Assembly (NCBI RefSeq): GCF_036323735.1
Contig: NC_086024.1
Coordinates: 73,776,924 to 73,840,923, forward strand
Source: Rattus norvegicus
Lineage: Eukaryota > Chordata > Mammalia > Rodentia > Muridae
DNA: 64,000 nucleotides
Reading direction: 5' to 3'
The notes beneath the pieces were generated by a model. It ran no database searches, was not told the origin of the DNA, and worked only from the letters and a program-made list of their open reading frames with translations. Of the stretch, positions 1-11,242 are shown one piece after another; positions within the stretch are counted from its first letter, which is position 1, and each line of letters starts with the position of its first letter. Made by a program: the position numbers and the translations under genes.

Positions 1-28
1 GTTTCTTTCCTGTGGGGAACCAGGGCTG

Positions 29-130
29 AGACAGCATCTCACTCTCTAGGCAAGGATGACCTCAATGGGCTATGATTCTGTTTCCTCCTCACTGGAGCTG
101 GGAATTCAGCCATGTGCCACACCCAGTGAG
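29..130 (-). repeat. B1/B4-type SINE relic
   Basis: Read on the minus strand this is a degenerate 7SL/tRNA-type rodent SINE. The plus strand shows the usual antisense landmarks in order: a 'gagacag...tctcactct' block, a 'caaggatgacct' block, a 'ctgggaattcagccatgtgccac' type block and 'cacccag'. It is strongly diverged and probably clipped by the window edge. B4 and B1 share this half, so the exact family is uncertain. Confidence 0.55.
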
Positions 131-896
131 TGTGGAAATTGTTAGGGTAGGCATGTGAAGGTTGGAAGGCTGCCAACTGCTACTAACTTTTGCTGAATGG
201 CAAAAGAACGGATGGATATATCCTAAGGAACCTAGTATATTTCTCTTGTGACTACAAAATAATGCACCACAAACTTGGAGGATTTGGGAGAGCATCAGTG
301 ATTTCAAGCCTTCAAGATATTCTACCCTTGGAAAAGAAAATGGGGAATAAGTTGTGACTCAAATTAATGACTCTGTCTTTTGAAATGAATGCTTACCAGT
401 TTGAATTTTGCCTACTGTTGCTGAGATAACTCTGGTGAGGTCTAATGACGTCGTCCAAGAAGGTTCAAGGCTTTCATCAGCATTCTACCCTAAAAGAGTG
501 ACCAGGGTACATAGAACAATGCTAATCTTGCAGGTGTTTTTCAAACAGGCTATATGTCCCAATAATTTTGGAATTATCTAGTTATTTAATATCAACAATG
601 GAGAGCAATTTGGAAAAGAAAAAAACAATTATTTGAATAAAGGTCAGATTAGGAGAACCATAAACTTGGTCCAAATGAGATGGGTAGCAGAGACAGATGG
701 TTACAATTCTGTGGATGAAGGGATTATATACTCTAGTCTAAACATTTTCAATGTAAGAAACTAGAGGAATTATATAAAAGTTTGAAACTCAGATATGTAA
801 AGCAGATCTTATAGCATATACTATATATAAATATATTATATAATATATATTAAAATATATATAATTGAACTCTAGAAGCTGTGTGTTGAGGATAAA
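131..896. other. Unique non-coding stretch
   Basis: I see no gene or recognisable repeat here. The last 90 bases (about 815-870) are almost pure A/T with TATA-type alternation, a low-complexity lead-in to the following tetranucleotide tract. Confidence 0.5.
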
Positions 897-960
897 GATG
901 GAGAGATGGATGCATGAGTGGATGGATGGATGATGGACAGACAGACAGACGAATGGATGA
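897..960 (+). repeat. Imperfect GATG/GACA tetranucleotide repeat
   Basis: Repeated GATG units are followed by GACA units (three consecutive copies near 935-950) and further GATG units. This is an ordinary simple sequence; the short reading frame across it is a by-product. Confidence 0.85.
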
Positions 961-1075
961 ATAAGCATCTTATTGTTTTAGAATATTCATGTATAATTTT
1001 CTGTCAACCCAGGTTAGATACAGATAATGGCACAAAGGCACAAAAAAATAAGGTTCTCATGGTGTGCTGCATGGT

Positions 1076-1485
1076 TTTAGTCAACTTGACACAAGCTATA
1101 GTCAGCTGAGATGAGAGAACCTCAATTAATAAAATTCCTCCATAAGATTGGGTTGCACGAATAACACTCAAAATGTAAATAAGAAATACTCAAGTTAATA
1201 AAAAAAAAAAAAAGATTGGGTTGCACACAATCCCGTAAGGCATTTCATGATTGGTGATTGATGGGGGTGGGACCAATCCACTGTAGATGGTGCCACCCAT
1301 TGGCTGAAGTGAGCTGAGACAGCAAGCTGAACAAGCCATGATGAAAAAGCCAGCAAATAGCACTCTGCCACGGCTTCTGCAGCTCCCACCTCCAGGTTCC
1401 TACCCTAACTCATTTCAATGATGAAGAACATCCTCATCTTTCCTTTTCATGGTGTTTCAGCAGAACAATAGTAACCCTTGCTGAG
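1076..1485 (+). repeat. Rodent LTR-like repeat (MaLR-type?), copy 1
   Basis: The copy begins with a 'gtcaacttgacacaagct' block, continues through 'gtaaggcatttc', 'gtgggaccaatccactgtagatggtgcc', an 'agcaagctgaacaagcc' block and ends near 'tttcagcagaacaatag'. These are landmarks of a very abundant rodent dispersed repeat that I believe is a solo LTR of the ERVL-MaLR (ORR1/MT-like) class; the subfamily cannot be fixed by eye. It is interrupted by a 53-bp L1 insertion with target duplications. Confidence 0.65.
1159..1211 (+). mobile_element. Ultra-short (53-bp) L1 3'-end insertion
   Basis: The segment matches only the last bases of rat L1 (the 'aaatgtaaataagaaatactc' neighbourhood, also seen at 4082 and 45938) followed by 'ttaata' and an A-run. 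It is flanked by the perfect 15-bp repeat aagattgggttgcac at 1144-1158 and 1212-1226. This is a textbook target-primed insertion, 5'-truncated to almost nothing, sitting inside the LTR-like repeat. Confidence 0.92.
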
Positions 1486-1559
1486 ACAAAGGGAGATGTC
1501 AATTACACAGTCCTCTGACAGAAATCTGGTACTAAAACCAAGGGTCCTGGTTCAGCATG

Positions 1560-1895
1560 GCACAAGCCAGACTGGGAAGAAGGAACTTTAACTGAACAAT
1601 TGCCTCCAATATATTAGCTCATTGGCAAGCTTGTGGCGTACCTCTAGACTATGAGCAGTGTGGGACGCAGATGTCCATGGGTAACACAAGAAAGCAGACC
1701 AAGCAAGCCAGGGGGAGCAAGCCAGTAAGCAGTGCTCCTCCATGGCTTCTGCTTCAGTTCCTGCTTGAGTTCCTGCCTGGACTTCCTTCAGTGATGGAGT
1801 GGGACCTGAGAATTAAAAGTTAAAATAACACTCCCCAAGTTGTTTTTGGTCATGGTGTCTTTATCACAGCAATAGAAGCTGAACTAAGTAAGACA
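1560..1895 (+). repeat. Rodent LTR-like repeat, copy 2
   Basis: This is a second, independent member of the family at 1076-1485, same orientation. Landmarks are 'agcaagccagggggagcaagccagtaagcag', 'ctccatggcttctgcttcagttcctgc', 'ttccttcagtgatgga', 'ccaagttg...ttggtcatggtgt', and 'tatcacagcaatagaa', ending near 'taagaca'. Its 5' half is poorly preserved. Two partial copies in a head-to-tail arrangement could be separate insertions or remnants of one provirus; no internal proviral sequence is visible between them. Confidence 0.65.
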
Positions 1896-2842
1896 ACAAG
1901 TCAGGAGACAAAATATTGCTTTATCATTGCTGATGATTTCAAGGAAATGAAGGGGAGAGAGGAAAGCTTCAAGCCTGATTGTTCACCAAGGAGAAAAACT
2001 GTGCTTTAAACAGATTTTACAAACTTAAGAAAAGGTAGATCCTAGAATCAAACACTCCAAAGTGACAGGATGTCACTGAAAACCAGCTTCCAACTGTCAC
2101 ATCATAACTGATCCAGGTGAGGCATAAACTCCAAAACCCATGTAACTACCTCAGAAGTTCTAGATCAATAGAGAGCTGTAGAAACTAGAGATGAGAAATA
2201 TGAGAAAGGATAAATAAGAATTACTGGAAGCTAAAACAATCAAAATGGCTTTTATGAGACCATTTTATGTATTAATGATGTTCTTAAAATTTGTGCAATA
2301 TAACAATGTTAGACATAGACATAGATGTGGCTTTTTATGAGGAATGAGGGGCTTTGGGCACCTTGCCTCACTTTCAACCAGAAGTCTCTGCTTTCAACAG
2401 CTAATTGTAACTTTAATCTTTCAAATCCTATTTTTAATGATAGCTCTTAAACACTTTAACCTCCCTTGTACCCTACCACCCACCAGAGGTAGTAGAAAAG
2501 AAAGGATATGGGGTGCGTGGATCTGTTTAGAAAGGTTCTTTGGAGCAACTCCTGTCTGTGTTGTCTCTCCTGTGTCTGCTTCAGTGAAACATTCTTTCAA
2601 AGTCTGCCCTAGCCTTTCACACCCGTGTCCACTTTAAGGGAACATTCCTTCACGGGTTTGCCCCAGCAAAACACCATCCAAATGACGTTCCAAAGAACCC
2701 TAAGGTTTCCACTTCAGCTATTAGGATCTCACAAATTTCATTTAAAATAGAAGTTGCCATTGCTAACAAGAAATCTGAAATTCATTGTAGGTGTGTAGAG
2801 AGCAGACACAATGGAGGAAAGACTGCTTAGCTGCCTGATGTA

Positions 2843-2844
<2 letters not shown>
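1896..2844. other. Unique non-coding stretch
   Basis: I see no gene or recognisable repeat. A 97-codon frame at 2344-2637 has no recognisable motif and no supporting context, so I treat it as chance. Confidence 0.45.
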
Positions 2845-2876
<32 letters not shown>

Positions 2877-2922
2877 TGTGTGTGTGTGTGTGCGCGTGTG
2901 TGTGTGTGTGTGTGTGTGTGTG
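2845..2922 (+). repeat. (TG)n microsatellite with CGCG interruptions
   Basis: A 78-bp alternating purine-pyrimidine tract contains two 'tgcgcgtg' interruptions at about 2871-2878 and 2891-2898. Such tracts are known to adopt left-handed Z-DNA under supercoiling; the CG steps favour this. Confidence 0.95.
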
Positions 2923-3300
2923 TACCACATGGGTTCACATACGCTGCTTTATGTCTTCCATATCCTACTTCAAAACGGAGAATATTATAAATATTTTGTT
3001 TGTCTGAATTTCAAATAAAGTTACATTTCTCTTGGTATCTACTGAATGAAAGTAACATACTAAAACATGTAACTACTGTTATAGAAACAATTAAATCTCC
3101 ATCAGATTTTCCTAGAATATAGTAAGTACTGTGTAAAACTCATATTAAATTGCCCTTAAGGTGCTGATGTCAGGACTCATGTGGGAATTCCATGGTTGCC
3201 TCTCCTAGACCCGCTCATATGTCAATCAAGGATTTAGATCCAGATCAAAGAGTGAAAGCAGGAACAATGCCAAGTGATTGTCACAATTAGAAATGGGTTG

Positions 3301-4124
3301 ATGAAATGGATGGAACTGGAAAATATCATCCTGAGTGAGGTAACCCAATCACAGAAAAACACACATGGTATGCACTCATTGATAAGTGGCTATTAGCCCA
3401 AATGCTTGAATTGCCTTAGGTGCACAGAACACATGAACCTCAAGAGGGATGACCAAAATGCTAATGCTTCACTCCTTTAAAAGAGGAACAAGAATACCCT
3501 TGGCAGGGAATAGGGAGGCAAAGATTAAAACAGAGGCAGAAGGGACACCCATTCAGAGCCTGCCCCACATGTGGCCCATACATATACAGCCACCCAATTA
3601 GACAAGATGGATGAAGCAAAGAAGTGCAGGCCGACAGGAACCGGATGTAGATCTCTCCTGAGAGACACAGCCAGAATACAGCAAATACATAGGCGAATGC
3701 CAGCAGCAAACCACTGAACTGAGAACGGGTCTCCCATTGAAGGAATCAGAGAAAGAACTGGAAGAGCTTGAAGGGGCTGGAGACCCCATATGAACAACAA
3801 TTCCAACCAACCAGAACTTCCAGGGACTAAGCCACTACTCAAAGACTGTACATGGACTGACCCTGGACTCTGACCTCATAGGTAGCAATGAATAGCCTAG
3901 TAAGGGCACCAGTGGAAGGGGAAGCACTTGGTCCTGCCAAGACTGAACCCCAGTGAACGTGATTGTTGAGGGGAGGGTGGTAATGGGTGGAGGGTGGGGA
4001 GAGGAATACCCATAGAGAAGGGGATGGGGAGGAGTTAGGGGGATGTTGGCCTGGAAACCGGGAAAGGGAATAACAATAGAAATGTAAATAAGAAATACTC
4101 GTTAATAAAGATTAAAAAAAAAGG
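3301..4124 (+). mobile_element. 5'-truncated rat L1, 3' end
   Basis: The copy starts in the last codons of ORF2 (stop TAG at 3394-3396) and carries the whole 3' UTR, including the G-rich polypurine section at about 3966-4035, ending in 'aataaagatt' and an A-tail. A 9-bp repeat aatgggttg flanks it at 3292-3300 and 4125-4133, consistent with target-primed insertion. The body is close to the full-length L1 in this window, so it is relatively young. Confidence 0.93.
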
Positions 4125-4133
4125 AATGGGTTG

Positions 4134-4578
4134 CTGAAAATGTGAGGTGTAATCATTTTCTATAATCCATAAAATGGATATGTGTGAGATAAATATACAA
4201 AACCAATGAATATTTCTTACTTATCTTTGATTGAGTAAAATATTCTATTCACAGATATAAAGAGACCACACTTTAATCTAAAACTAGACAACAAGTTTTT
4301 GTGGAGTCTGTTTCATTGTGTTGTTAGTAAGTTATCATCAAATTTGACTCTATTCAACAATTTTAGAGAAATTATTTTAAAGGTCAACTTAATCAGAGCT
4401 CTTATTACTTAAATTTCAAAAGTTAAACCTCCCAAGAAGAGATGCATGTCTCTCAGCTTTAGAAATCATTTTGACAAATAGGTCTCTTGAAAAAAAAAAG
4501 AAAGAAAAAAGAAACTTGTTAGCCATGTCAACACTCTGTTGCCTAATAATCAACTATTAATTCTTTTGTATTTTCTGT
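4134..4578. other. Unique AT-rich stretch
   Basis: I see no gene or clear repeat. A short A/G-rich run lies at 4489-4514. Confidence 0.45.
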
Positions 4579-4614
4579 TAGTTAGCTAGCTAGCTAGCTA
4601 GCTAGCTAGCTAGC

Positions 4615-4659
<45 letters not shown>
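4579..4659 (+). repeat. Compound (TAGC)n(TAGT)n tetranucleotide repeat
   Basis: About nine uninterrupted TAGC/CTAG units give way abruptly to about eleven TAGT units, ending exactly at the tail of the adjacent B1. The likely origin is expansion of the SINE's A/T-rich tail region. CTAG steps make the first half self-complementary. Confidence 0.95.
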
Positions 4660-4660
<1 letters not shown>

Positions 4661-4775
4661 TAAGACAAAATTCCTCTGTGTGACCCTGGCTGTCCTGGAT
4701 CTCCCTCTGTAGTCCAGACTGGCCGTGAACTCAGAGATCTGCCTCCCAAGTGCTTACTATCACTACATGGCTGTA
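4660..4775 (-). repeat. B1 SINE, minus strand
   Basis: The plus strand shows the antisense B1 order: 'ctctgtgtgaccctggctgtcctgga', 'ctctgtagtccagactggcc', 'gaactcagagatctgcctccc', 'aagtgctta'. The 5' third of the element is lost or unrecognisable. Its tail abuts the tetranucleotide repeat. Confidence 0.85.
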
Positions 4776-7229
4776 CTTTTAATGTGAGATTAAACACCTC
4801 AATATCCTTATTGATTGCTTGTATGTGAGAACTCTAAATTCCTTAAGTGTCCTGATTTTATAAATATTTATGAAATGTTCTTTTTACTGATGAAAGAAAG
4901 CTTGTTACATGGAGAAGAAATTGGTTGCTTCATGTAAAGAGAAAAACTTTGTGCCATTTATGACTTGGTTCTATGGAACTGTGTCTCTAAGCTGCTTTCT
5001 AAATGTCAGGTTTGCCTAGATTTATTTATATTTCCAAGAAAGGCATGCTTTCCTCTGACATCAGGTAGGTATCCACCAATAGATTTTATTTCATTAATAC
5101 CTTTACTATTATTTTACTTTTTAAGGACTTTAATCAGTTGTGAATATATATACAACATAATCAAAAACATTCAATCTGTATTTATATTGAACAATATATA
5201 TATATGAATTTCTAAACCCATTTTCCAAAAAGAATGGGTTTTAATATATCATGCTTTCATTTATATCCATCAATAATACATCCAGCTTCCAGTAAGTTTA
5301 TGCAAGCACAGTTTAACCTAGATCATCTCATTTTTGCATTCCTGAATGAGCTTTAAATTTTCTTGTTAAAAAGTGTTAAAACTTTAACTGCACACACCTT
5401 ACACAGGTGCCAGACCCCCATATTTACCTTTCCATTTCATCCTCTTGGTTTTGATAACACATGATTCCCTAAACACATCTGTCCTAAACAGTGAAGATTG
5501 ACTCTATGGAAAGGAACTAAGAGGTGGCAGAAACTGTTCAGAACTCCCCACATAAAGCAGACTGGAATTATCACCCTGACACCTCTTTCTTTGACTTCAG
5601 TATATTCACAAGTCTCTGGATTAGACTTCCCAACTACAATTGTAGTCATAATCTTCTGCTAAGTAAATCCAATATTCAAATTCAAAAGCTACTAACAGCA
5701 GCACTCATATCTCCTGTAACAATGTAATTCTAATACTACAAGCAAGGCCCGCTTTCCAGGGGTTAGAAACTTTTCTTCCAAATATGTGTCACAGCCAAAC
5801 ATTTTCTACTATGAATACAGTGTTTCCAATGTATTCCAGCACCCAATTTACTCTCTTGGGTAAGTATCATTTTGTGAAACTGTGTATTCTTTTTTCAGCG
5901 TGTTTAAAACTAATGACCAAATTTTAGAAACATAAGAAATAATAAAGAAAATACAGTTAATCCAAAATTATCAGGGGACCCTTCCTGGAAAAACATGTTT
6001 TAGCTGAAATTTCAGTTCAATGTTTGATTTGGAAAATGGAAAATTATAATGGAATGAAACTAGCAGATTTCTTTTTTATAAACAGAACCAGAAAAATAGT
6101 TTTACTACCTTGAGAAAAAGAAATAATTTGCTTTTTGAAATTTTTTCTAAAAGTTTTTAAAATAGCATTATTCTAAAACTCTTTATTAGTAAAAAAAAAA
6201 GTTTGATTTACCAGTAAAAAGTCTATGTAACTAAAATGAAGTTTTCCTTATTATATTGAAGCTATATTTTATCTAATTAATCTATTTTTCTACCAATTCT
6301 TGTGCTCAAATATGTTATCACTAAGCAGTAATATAAGTATGGTAAGTCTTCAGTCCTTAATATACATACGTAATATTTTTAATATTTAAGCATTAAAAAT
6401 AAAAAAAATTCCCTATATAACAGTAAGTAAAGTACTTTCTTAGGTAACCATTTATTCCATGCATAACTATAGAGAGTAGTTGCACGTGTATATATTTTAC
6501 TTACATTTTTGTGACCCCATTCTATATTTTTGAATTTATTAGCCATCCAGAATATCCAGATATCATAAACAACAACAATAAAAATTTACATTTATGCTTG
6601 TTTTTAAATGTGTGAAAGAAGAAATCATGGTAGAAGAAGGTCCTTGGGCATCTTCCCTTTGATGAGCTGTTGAAGCCCAAACTGACAAGCGAATTCAATG
6701 GGATCTGAATGTGGTTGTCCTCCATCTACCAGAATTCCCTTCAGTGCCCTATGCTTTTTGTCTTCTTTTAATTTTATCTCAATTCATCACGATCTGAGCT
6801 TTGCAAACTGAATTTTTGAAATAAAATGTACTTGCTCCGAAGAAATAAAACAATTTAAACCAGCGATGAGAAAAACATTTTTTAACCGTCTCTTTAGCAA
6901 ATAGCTTGTCTTTGTACAAAGAATTTTAAAAGCTTTCTAATTAAATGATGTGTTTGTTTGTGTGTTGGTTTAAATTTATAATTTGTTCTTTGTCTTCCAA
7001 AACAATAAAGCTGTTGTAACGAATAAAAAATTTTTATCAAATAATAGTACAAATGTTTTCAATAATACGCATGGCTGAAAAGTTATTATAACATTTACTT
7101 CAAGAGTACTTCACTGCGCAAACAAGGAAAGAAAAACATGTTTACAAATTTTTAGTAAATGACAGTTAAATTATCTTTTATTTTTGTGAACATATGCAGA
7201 ATCACATTGAAGGCATTACTTTACAACCA
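4776..7229. other. Unique AT-rich stretch, no gene
   Basis: About 2.4 kb of AT-rich single-copy-looking DNA. All reading frames are short and lack recognisable motifs. I see no SINE or LINE landmark here. A 70% or higher A/T section runs from about 5880 to 7180. Confidence 0.45.
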
Positions 7230-7585
7230 AATAGGGTTATAAGGGGAGGGGGTAAGTAATTTACATCAACTTACATAGCAAGGGCAGAAAACCAAGCAGG
7301 GCAGAAATCTGGAGACAGGGACTGATGCAGAGCCTAAGACACTGCTTACTATCTTGCTGACCCTGGGTTTCTCAGCCTGCTTTCTTAGAGCACCCAAGAA
7401 TAGCAGCCCTGGGCTGGCCCCACCCACAGTGAGCTGGGTCTTCCTACATCAGTCTTTAAGGTAGTAAATGCACCTCAGGATTTCTCACAGGCCAATCTCT
7501 TGGAGCTATTTTCTCAATTAGTAGTCCCTCTTCCCAGATGTATGCAGCTTTGTGTAGTGGTGACTCAAAACAATCATCAGAAGAG
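7230..7585 (-). repeat. Rodent LTR-like repeat, copy 3
   Basis: This is the same family as the copies at 1.1 and 1.6 kb, in opposite orientation. The plus strand reads 'ctcagcctgctttcttagagcaccc', 'cagccctgggctggccccacccacagtgagctgggtcttcc', 'tctcaattagtagtcc', which are the reverse complements of the family landmarks. It is old and has no clear ends. Confidence 0.55.
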
Positions 7586-8296
7586 TTACTCATGGAGCCA
7601 GGTAGCTCCCGCCTTGCTACGCTGTTACAAAGCCTGAGCTTAGCATGGGAAACAAAGGACCCCTGAAAACTGTATTTCTGGAACCTCCTATACTCTCGTA
7701 GGTTAATAAGGAGGCAACTTACACTGTCTTTTGCACAGAATCGTTACTATTTCCAAAAACAGCATTGTGAAAAGCCAGATTTCACCAACTCCCTGACTCC
7801 TTTGAGTTGTTTTCCCCCTAAACCTCATAAGTTTATAATCTTATCTTTTAACTTAATATACCAAAGCATTTTTTTCAAAGCCATCTACTATTTTTCAGAA
7901 ACGTCATTTGGGATGGCTGCAGAATGTTACAAACTCAAGGTAGTGGGGCACTTACTTCCTGTGGTTCTTTAAAAGTGCTTTTCAAATCCATTAATTTCAC
8001 TATAACTTGGCCAGAGTTTATATTTATTAAATAAAGATTTAGACAGTTGCAGGGGGAAAATTACTAACAAGAATTTCTACAGATTTTAAAAATAGACTCA
8101 TTTCAAACTGGGGTGGAGGGAAATATTAGAATCATGATGGTGAAATACATTAAAATGACATAAAATCTTAAAAATCATTTAATTAAGACAATTTATAAAT
8201 GTTTAAACTGAATATTCAAATCAAATTTGACACCTTATGAGAACATCAGTTATGCTGTCAGAATTCAAAACAGTGATGTATGCTATATTTGGAAAG

Positions 8297-8298
<2 letters not shown>
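7586..8298. other. Unique non-coding stretch
   Basis: I see no gene or recognisable repeat. Confidence 0.4.

Positions 8299-8331
<33 letters not shown>
8299..8331 (+). repeat. (TG)n microsatellite
   Basis: An uninterrupted GT dinucleotide run of about 33 bases. Confidence 0.95.
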
Positions 8332-8333
<2 letters not shown>

Positions 8334-8554
8334 ATGACAGAAATTCAGTAACATCATAAGTGTTTGCAGCCTTAACTAATAAAACAGCAATACATAATGT
8401 ATCTGACTATAAGGATGACAGAAGAAATCAAAAGAAAATAGAATAGAATAGAAGGTAAAGCCTTAACATCAATATTTACATTACATGTACATGGACTAAA
8501 AAAATTTACTAAAAGAGCTTGTGAGACTGGATTAAAATTATATCAACTGGGCAG

Positions 8555-8865
8555 TGACATCTCTACACAAAGCCCTTCCTACACAAGCCTGAGTGTATGT
8601 CTGTAGACCCTGGATAAAAAGGCTGGGTGCACAAGCATACATTTACAGCAGCATCCCTGCTGTGGCAGAGTTAGGAGACAGTGTCACGGTAGCTAGTAGG
8701 CTGCGTAGCTTGTACTACACGGAGTAGCAGTAAACATGAGAGATTCTGCCTTAAGGTGGAAGGTAAAAATATACTCCCAATAAGTTGTTCTCTAACCTCC
8801 ACATGCTCACTGTGGCTCATGTGAACCCACACAGACCATGTACATATACACATGTACACATGTGA
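8555..8865 (+). repeat. B3-type SINE relic
   Basis: Landmarks in order: 'cacaagcctgag', 'ggataaaaaggctgggtgcacaagcatac', 'agttaggagacagtg', 'gctagtaggctgcgtagc', then 'ttctctaacctccacatgc' with an 'acacatgtacacatgtg' tail. These match the rodent B3 order (tRNA-related head, internal body, CA-rich tail), but with many substitutions. Confidence 0.6.
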
Positions 8866-8915
8866 ACAAAATCACTTCAAATATGACAATGAAGAAAATT
8901 TAGAAACACAGCATG

Positions 8916-8919
<4 letters not shown>

Positions 8920-8961
<42 letters not shown>
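8920..8961 (+). repeat. (TG)n microsatellite
   Basis: About 21 uninterrupted GT units. Confidence 0.95.
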
Positions 8962-8969
<8 letters not shown>

Positions 8970-9254
8970 TACTAATAAAAATACATAGTGGCTACTTCTG
9001 GAACACAGTTTTTCAAGGCCATGTTAAAAAAATACAACAAGGTCAATTCACCAAGAACATATAGCAAACATAGAGATATGTGCTTCAAACAGTCCAGCTA
9101 CAAAATTCAAGAAAGAGCCTGACCAGTGTGAAGGGAGACGGCAGCTCAGCATCCTTATATCACCAACTGATAGTAGAGCTAAAAGAAATCATCAAGTGCA
9201 TAGCAGAAGTAACACCATTAGCCACCATCAAATTTAGTTACAGAACACATGCCC

Positions 9255-9258
<4 letters not shown>

Positions 9259-9285
<27 letters not shown>
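9259..9285 (+). repeat. (TG)n microsatellite
   Basis: About 13 uninterrupted GT units. They encode the cysteine-valine run of the local chance reading frame. Confidence 0.95.
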
Positions 9286-9363
9286 ATTTCTAAGCACCAA
9301 TCAGATATTTATCAATTATGTCCTTCTTAACAATTGTCATGTAGTTGAAATAAAATGAGATGT

Positions 9364-9765
9364 TTACAAAGCACAAGAGACAAATGTCTTCCCTCCATCC
9401 TTTACCTTCCTAGCTGCAAACTCTATAGTCTGTGACCTAACCCCGCCTACTTTCCCAGAGCTCCACAGTGATCTTTGGGCCATTTGCAGGTATTTCCATG
9501 CAGAGCAACCCTCAGCCACAGTATAATGCCTCCATGCATTGGCTGCCTGTCTTGCCTTCTCCAAATTACTTGTTTCTGCTTTTATTCTGTCTAAAGAATT
9601 CCTAGGAATCTGACAACATTTGAATGCTTTTCCTCTAGCTGAATGTAACAAGTTTTTATTGTATTTGGAGTCACTGTGGGCATTCCCAGTATATAGGGCC
9701 TGGGCTTGAGGTGTGAGTAGTTTTATAGGTGCTCCCTTTTGACATAAGATGCCATGGGCAGACAC
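9364..9765 (-). other. Unassigned 133-codon open frame
   Basis: This is the longest open frame not explained by L1 or a simple repeat, and I do not recognise a family. The predicted product is basic with no signal peptide, no membrane segment and no catalytic motif that I can see. No TATA box, splice sites or poly(A) tail define a transcript around it. It may be chance, part of an old proviral or processed sequence, or (least likely) an exon. Confidence 0.15.
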
Positions 9766-10119
9766 ACCTACTCAGCCTGTGCGCTGCACCTCATCTTTCC
9801 TTATGGGAAAGTATCAGATTCCCAAGAACTAAGATTTCAGAATACAAAGTCTACAGCAAAAGAAGGTCCCTTATGCTGAACCAGACAACCGAATGAGTGA
9901 GAAAATAAGCCGAAAGATTCTGGAACTTTGAAGACTGTCAAAATGAAGTCATTAAAGTAACAACTCTAAAACCCACAGTAAGCGGCGTTCTTAGAAGGAT
10001 GAAAAATCAACACATGAAAGCATAAATAATAATAAAGTTGAGGTTATATAACAAGAGTGGGACTGACTGGGTAGAACAGTGAGTATGAAGATGAACCAAG
10101 AGAATTTATGAACCTGGGC
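9766..10119. other. Unique non-coding stretch
   Basis: I see no gene or repeat landmark. Confidence 0.4.
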
Positions 10120-10690
10120 AGCCAAAAGAACATTGAATAAAAATATAAAAATCAGATTACTAGAGTGATATATAGAGAAGTGCGTATGCTTTGAGTTTTG
10201 AAACAGAGGGGAGGTGGTTTACAATATAGTGGGATGGATGAATTATCCAAAGAAACAATAGATAAGAACGTCTCAATTTAATGGAAAGGGAAAACTATTA
10301 ATTAATGACGTGAATGAATTCTACTCAGGATGAATCTAAAGAATTTTACACCCAAATACATTAAACTTCTGAAAAGTAAAGATCAAGAAAGCACATTGAG
10401 AGAAGTCAACAAGGAATGATAGCAGCCTACAGGGGAAAACAGTCTGAATGACAGTGGACTTTCCCAGGAACCAGGAGAGGCCAGAAAGAGCAACACATTT
10501 CTAAAGTGAGAAGTGAAAAGAATGGTTGCTAGAAAAGTCTATATTCCATCAAAATACCTTTCGGGGATGGAAGGATAGGGACATTCTCACAGAAAACAAG
10601 CTAATAGGATTTTTCAGAAACCTGTTAGTAAAGAATAGCTAAAAGGAGATTCTTTAAACTGATAAAAATATTGTGATGGGAAATTTAACT
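10120..10690 (+). mobile_element. Ancient L1/HAL1-type ORF1 relic
   Basis: The order of blocks resembles the 3' part of ancient mammalian L1 ORF1: 'gaattctactcaggatgaa', 'gaaaagtaaagatcaagaaagc', 'agagaagtcaac', 'acaggggaaaacagtctgaatg', 'gacattctcacagaaaac', 'ggagattctttaaactgataaaa'. No reading frame survives. It is much older than the rat-specific L1s and shows no target duplications. Confidence 0.6.
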
Positions 10691-11242
10691 TTAGGAATGA
10701 AGGAAGGCCAGGCCATACATAAATAAGTGTCAATATAGTATTTCTTGTGAGTTTATTAAATTATATTTTATGGTTGTGGCAGAAACTGTAACACTGTTCA
10801 GTGTAGTAGCTGATGGATTGAGTGGGAACGCTTGGTAAGATCATTTTTAAGGGGGGTGTTAAATTGTAGTGTGGAGAGCCTAAATAGAACTCTTTCTGCA
10901 TGTAAAGTAGGGAAATATCAGTAATAGCAAATTGTAATAAGTTTACACACAACACCTAGTCAATTATTCCACGTGTAATATATAATTGTAATTTGGTACA
11001 TCTAACATATATCGCAGCCTTGAACAATTAGGAAACCACACAAACCAATACCTTAATGAATACTGTAAGTAAATGAAACATAGTCTATTTTCTTTTTAGG
11101 ACAGCAGCAGCATATTCCAAAGGATCAGTGAAATTGTGACCATATTTTGCAGCTTGGCACAATTATATAACAAGTTAGGGAACTCGCTCTGACTGGAAAG
11201 GTTGTATTGTGGATCTTGTTTGCTGTTATTTCACCATGGGAG
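10691..11242. other. Unique non-coding stretch
   Basis: I see no gene or recognisable repeat. Confidence 0.4.

Noticed and set aside
1076..1895. Possible provirus bounded by the two LTR-like copies
   Set aside because: Only about 75 bp of non-LTR sequence separates them and no gag, pol or env-like frame is present; they look like two solo repeats.
4579..4659. Regularly repeated short units, CRISPR-like at first glance
   Set aside because: Units are 4 bp with no spacers; it is a microsatellite.
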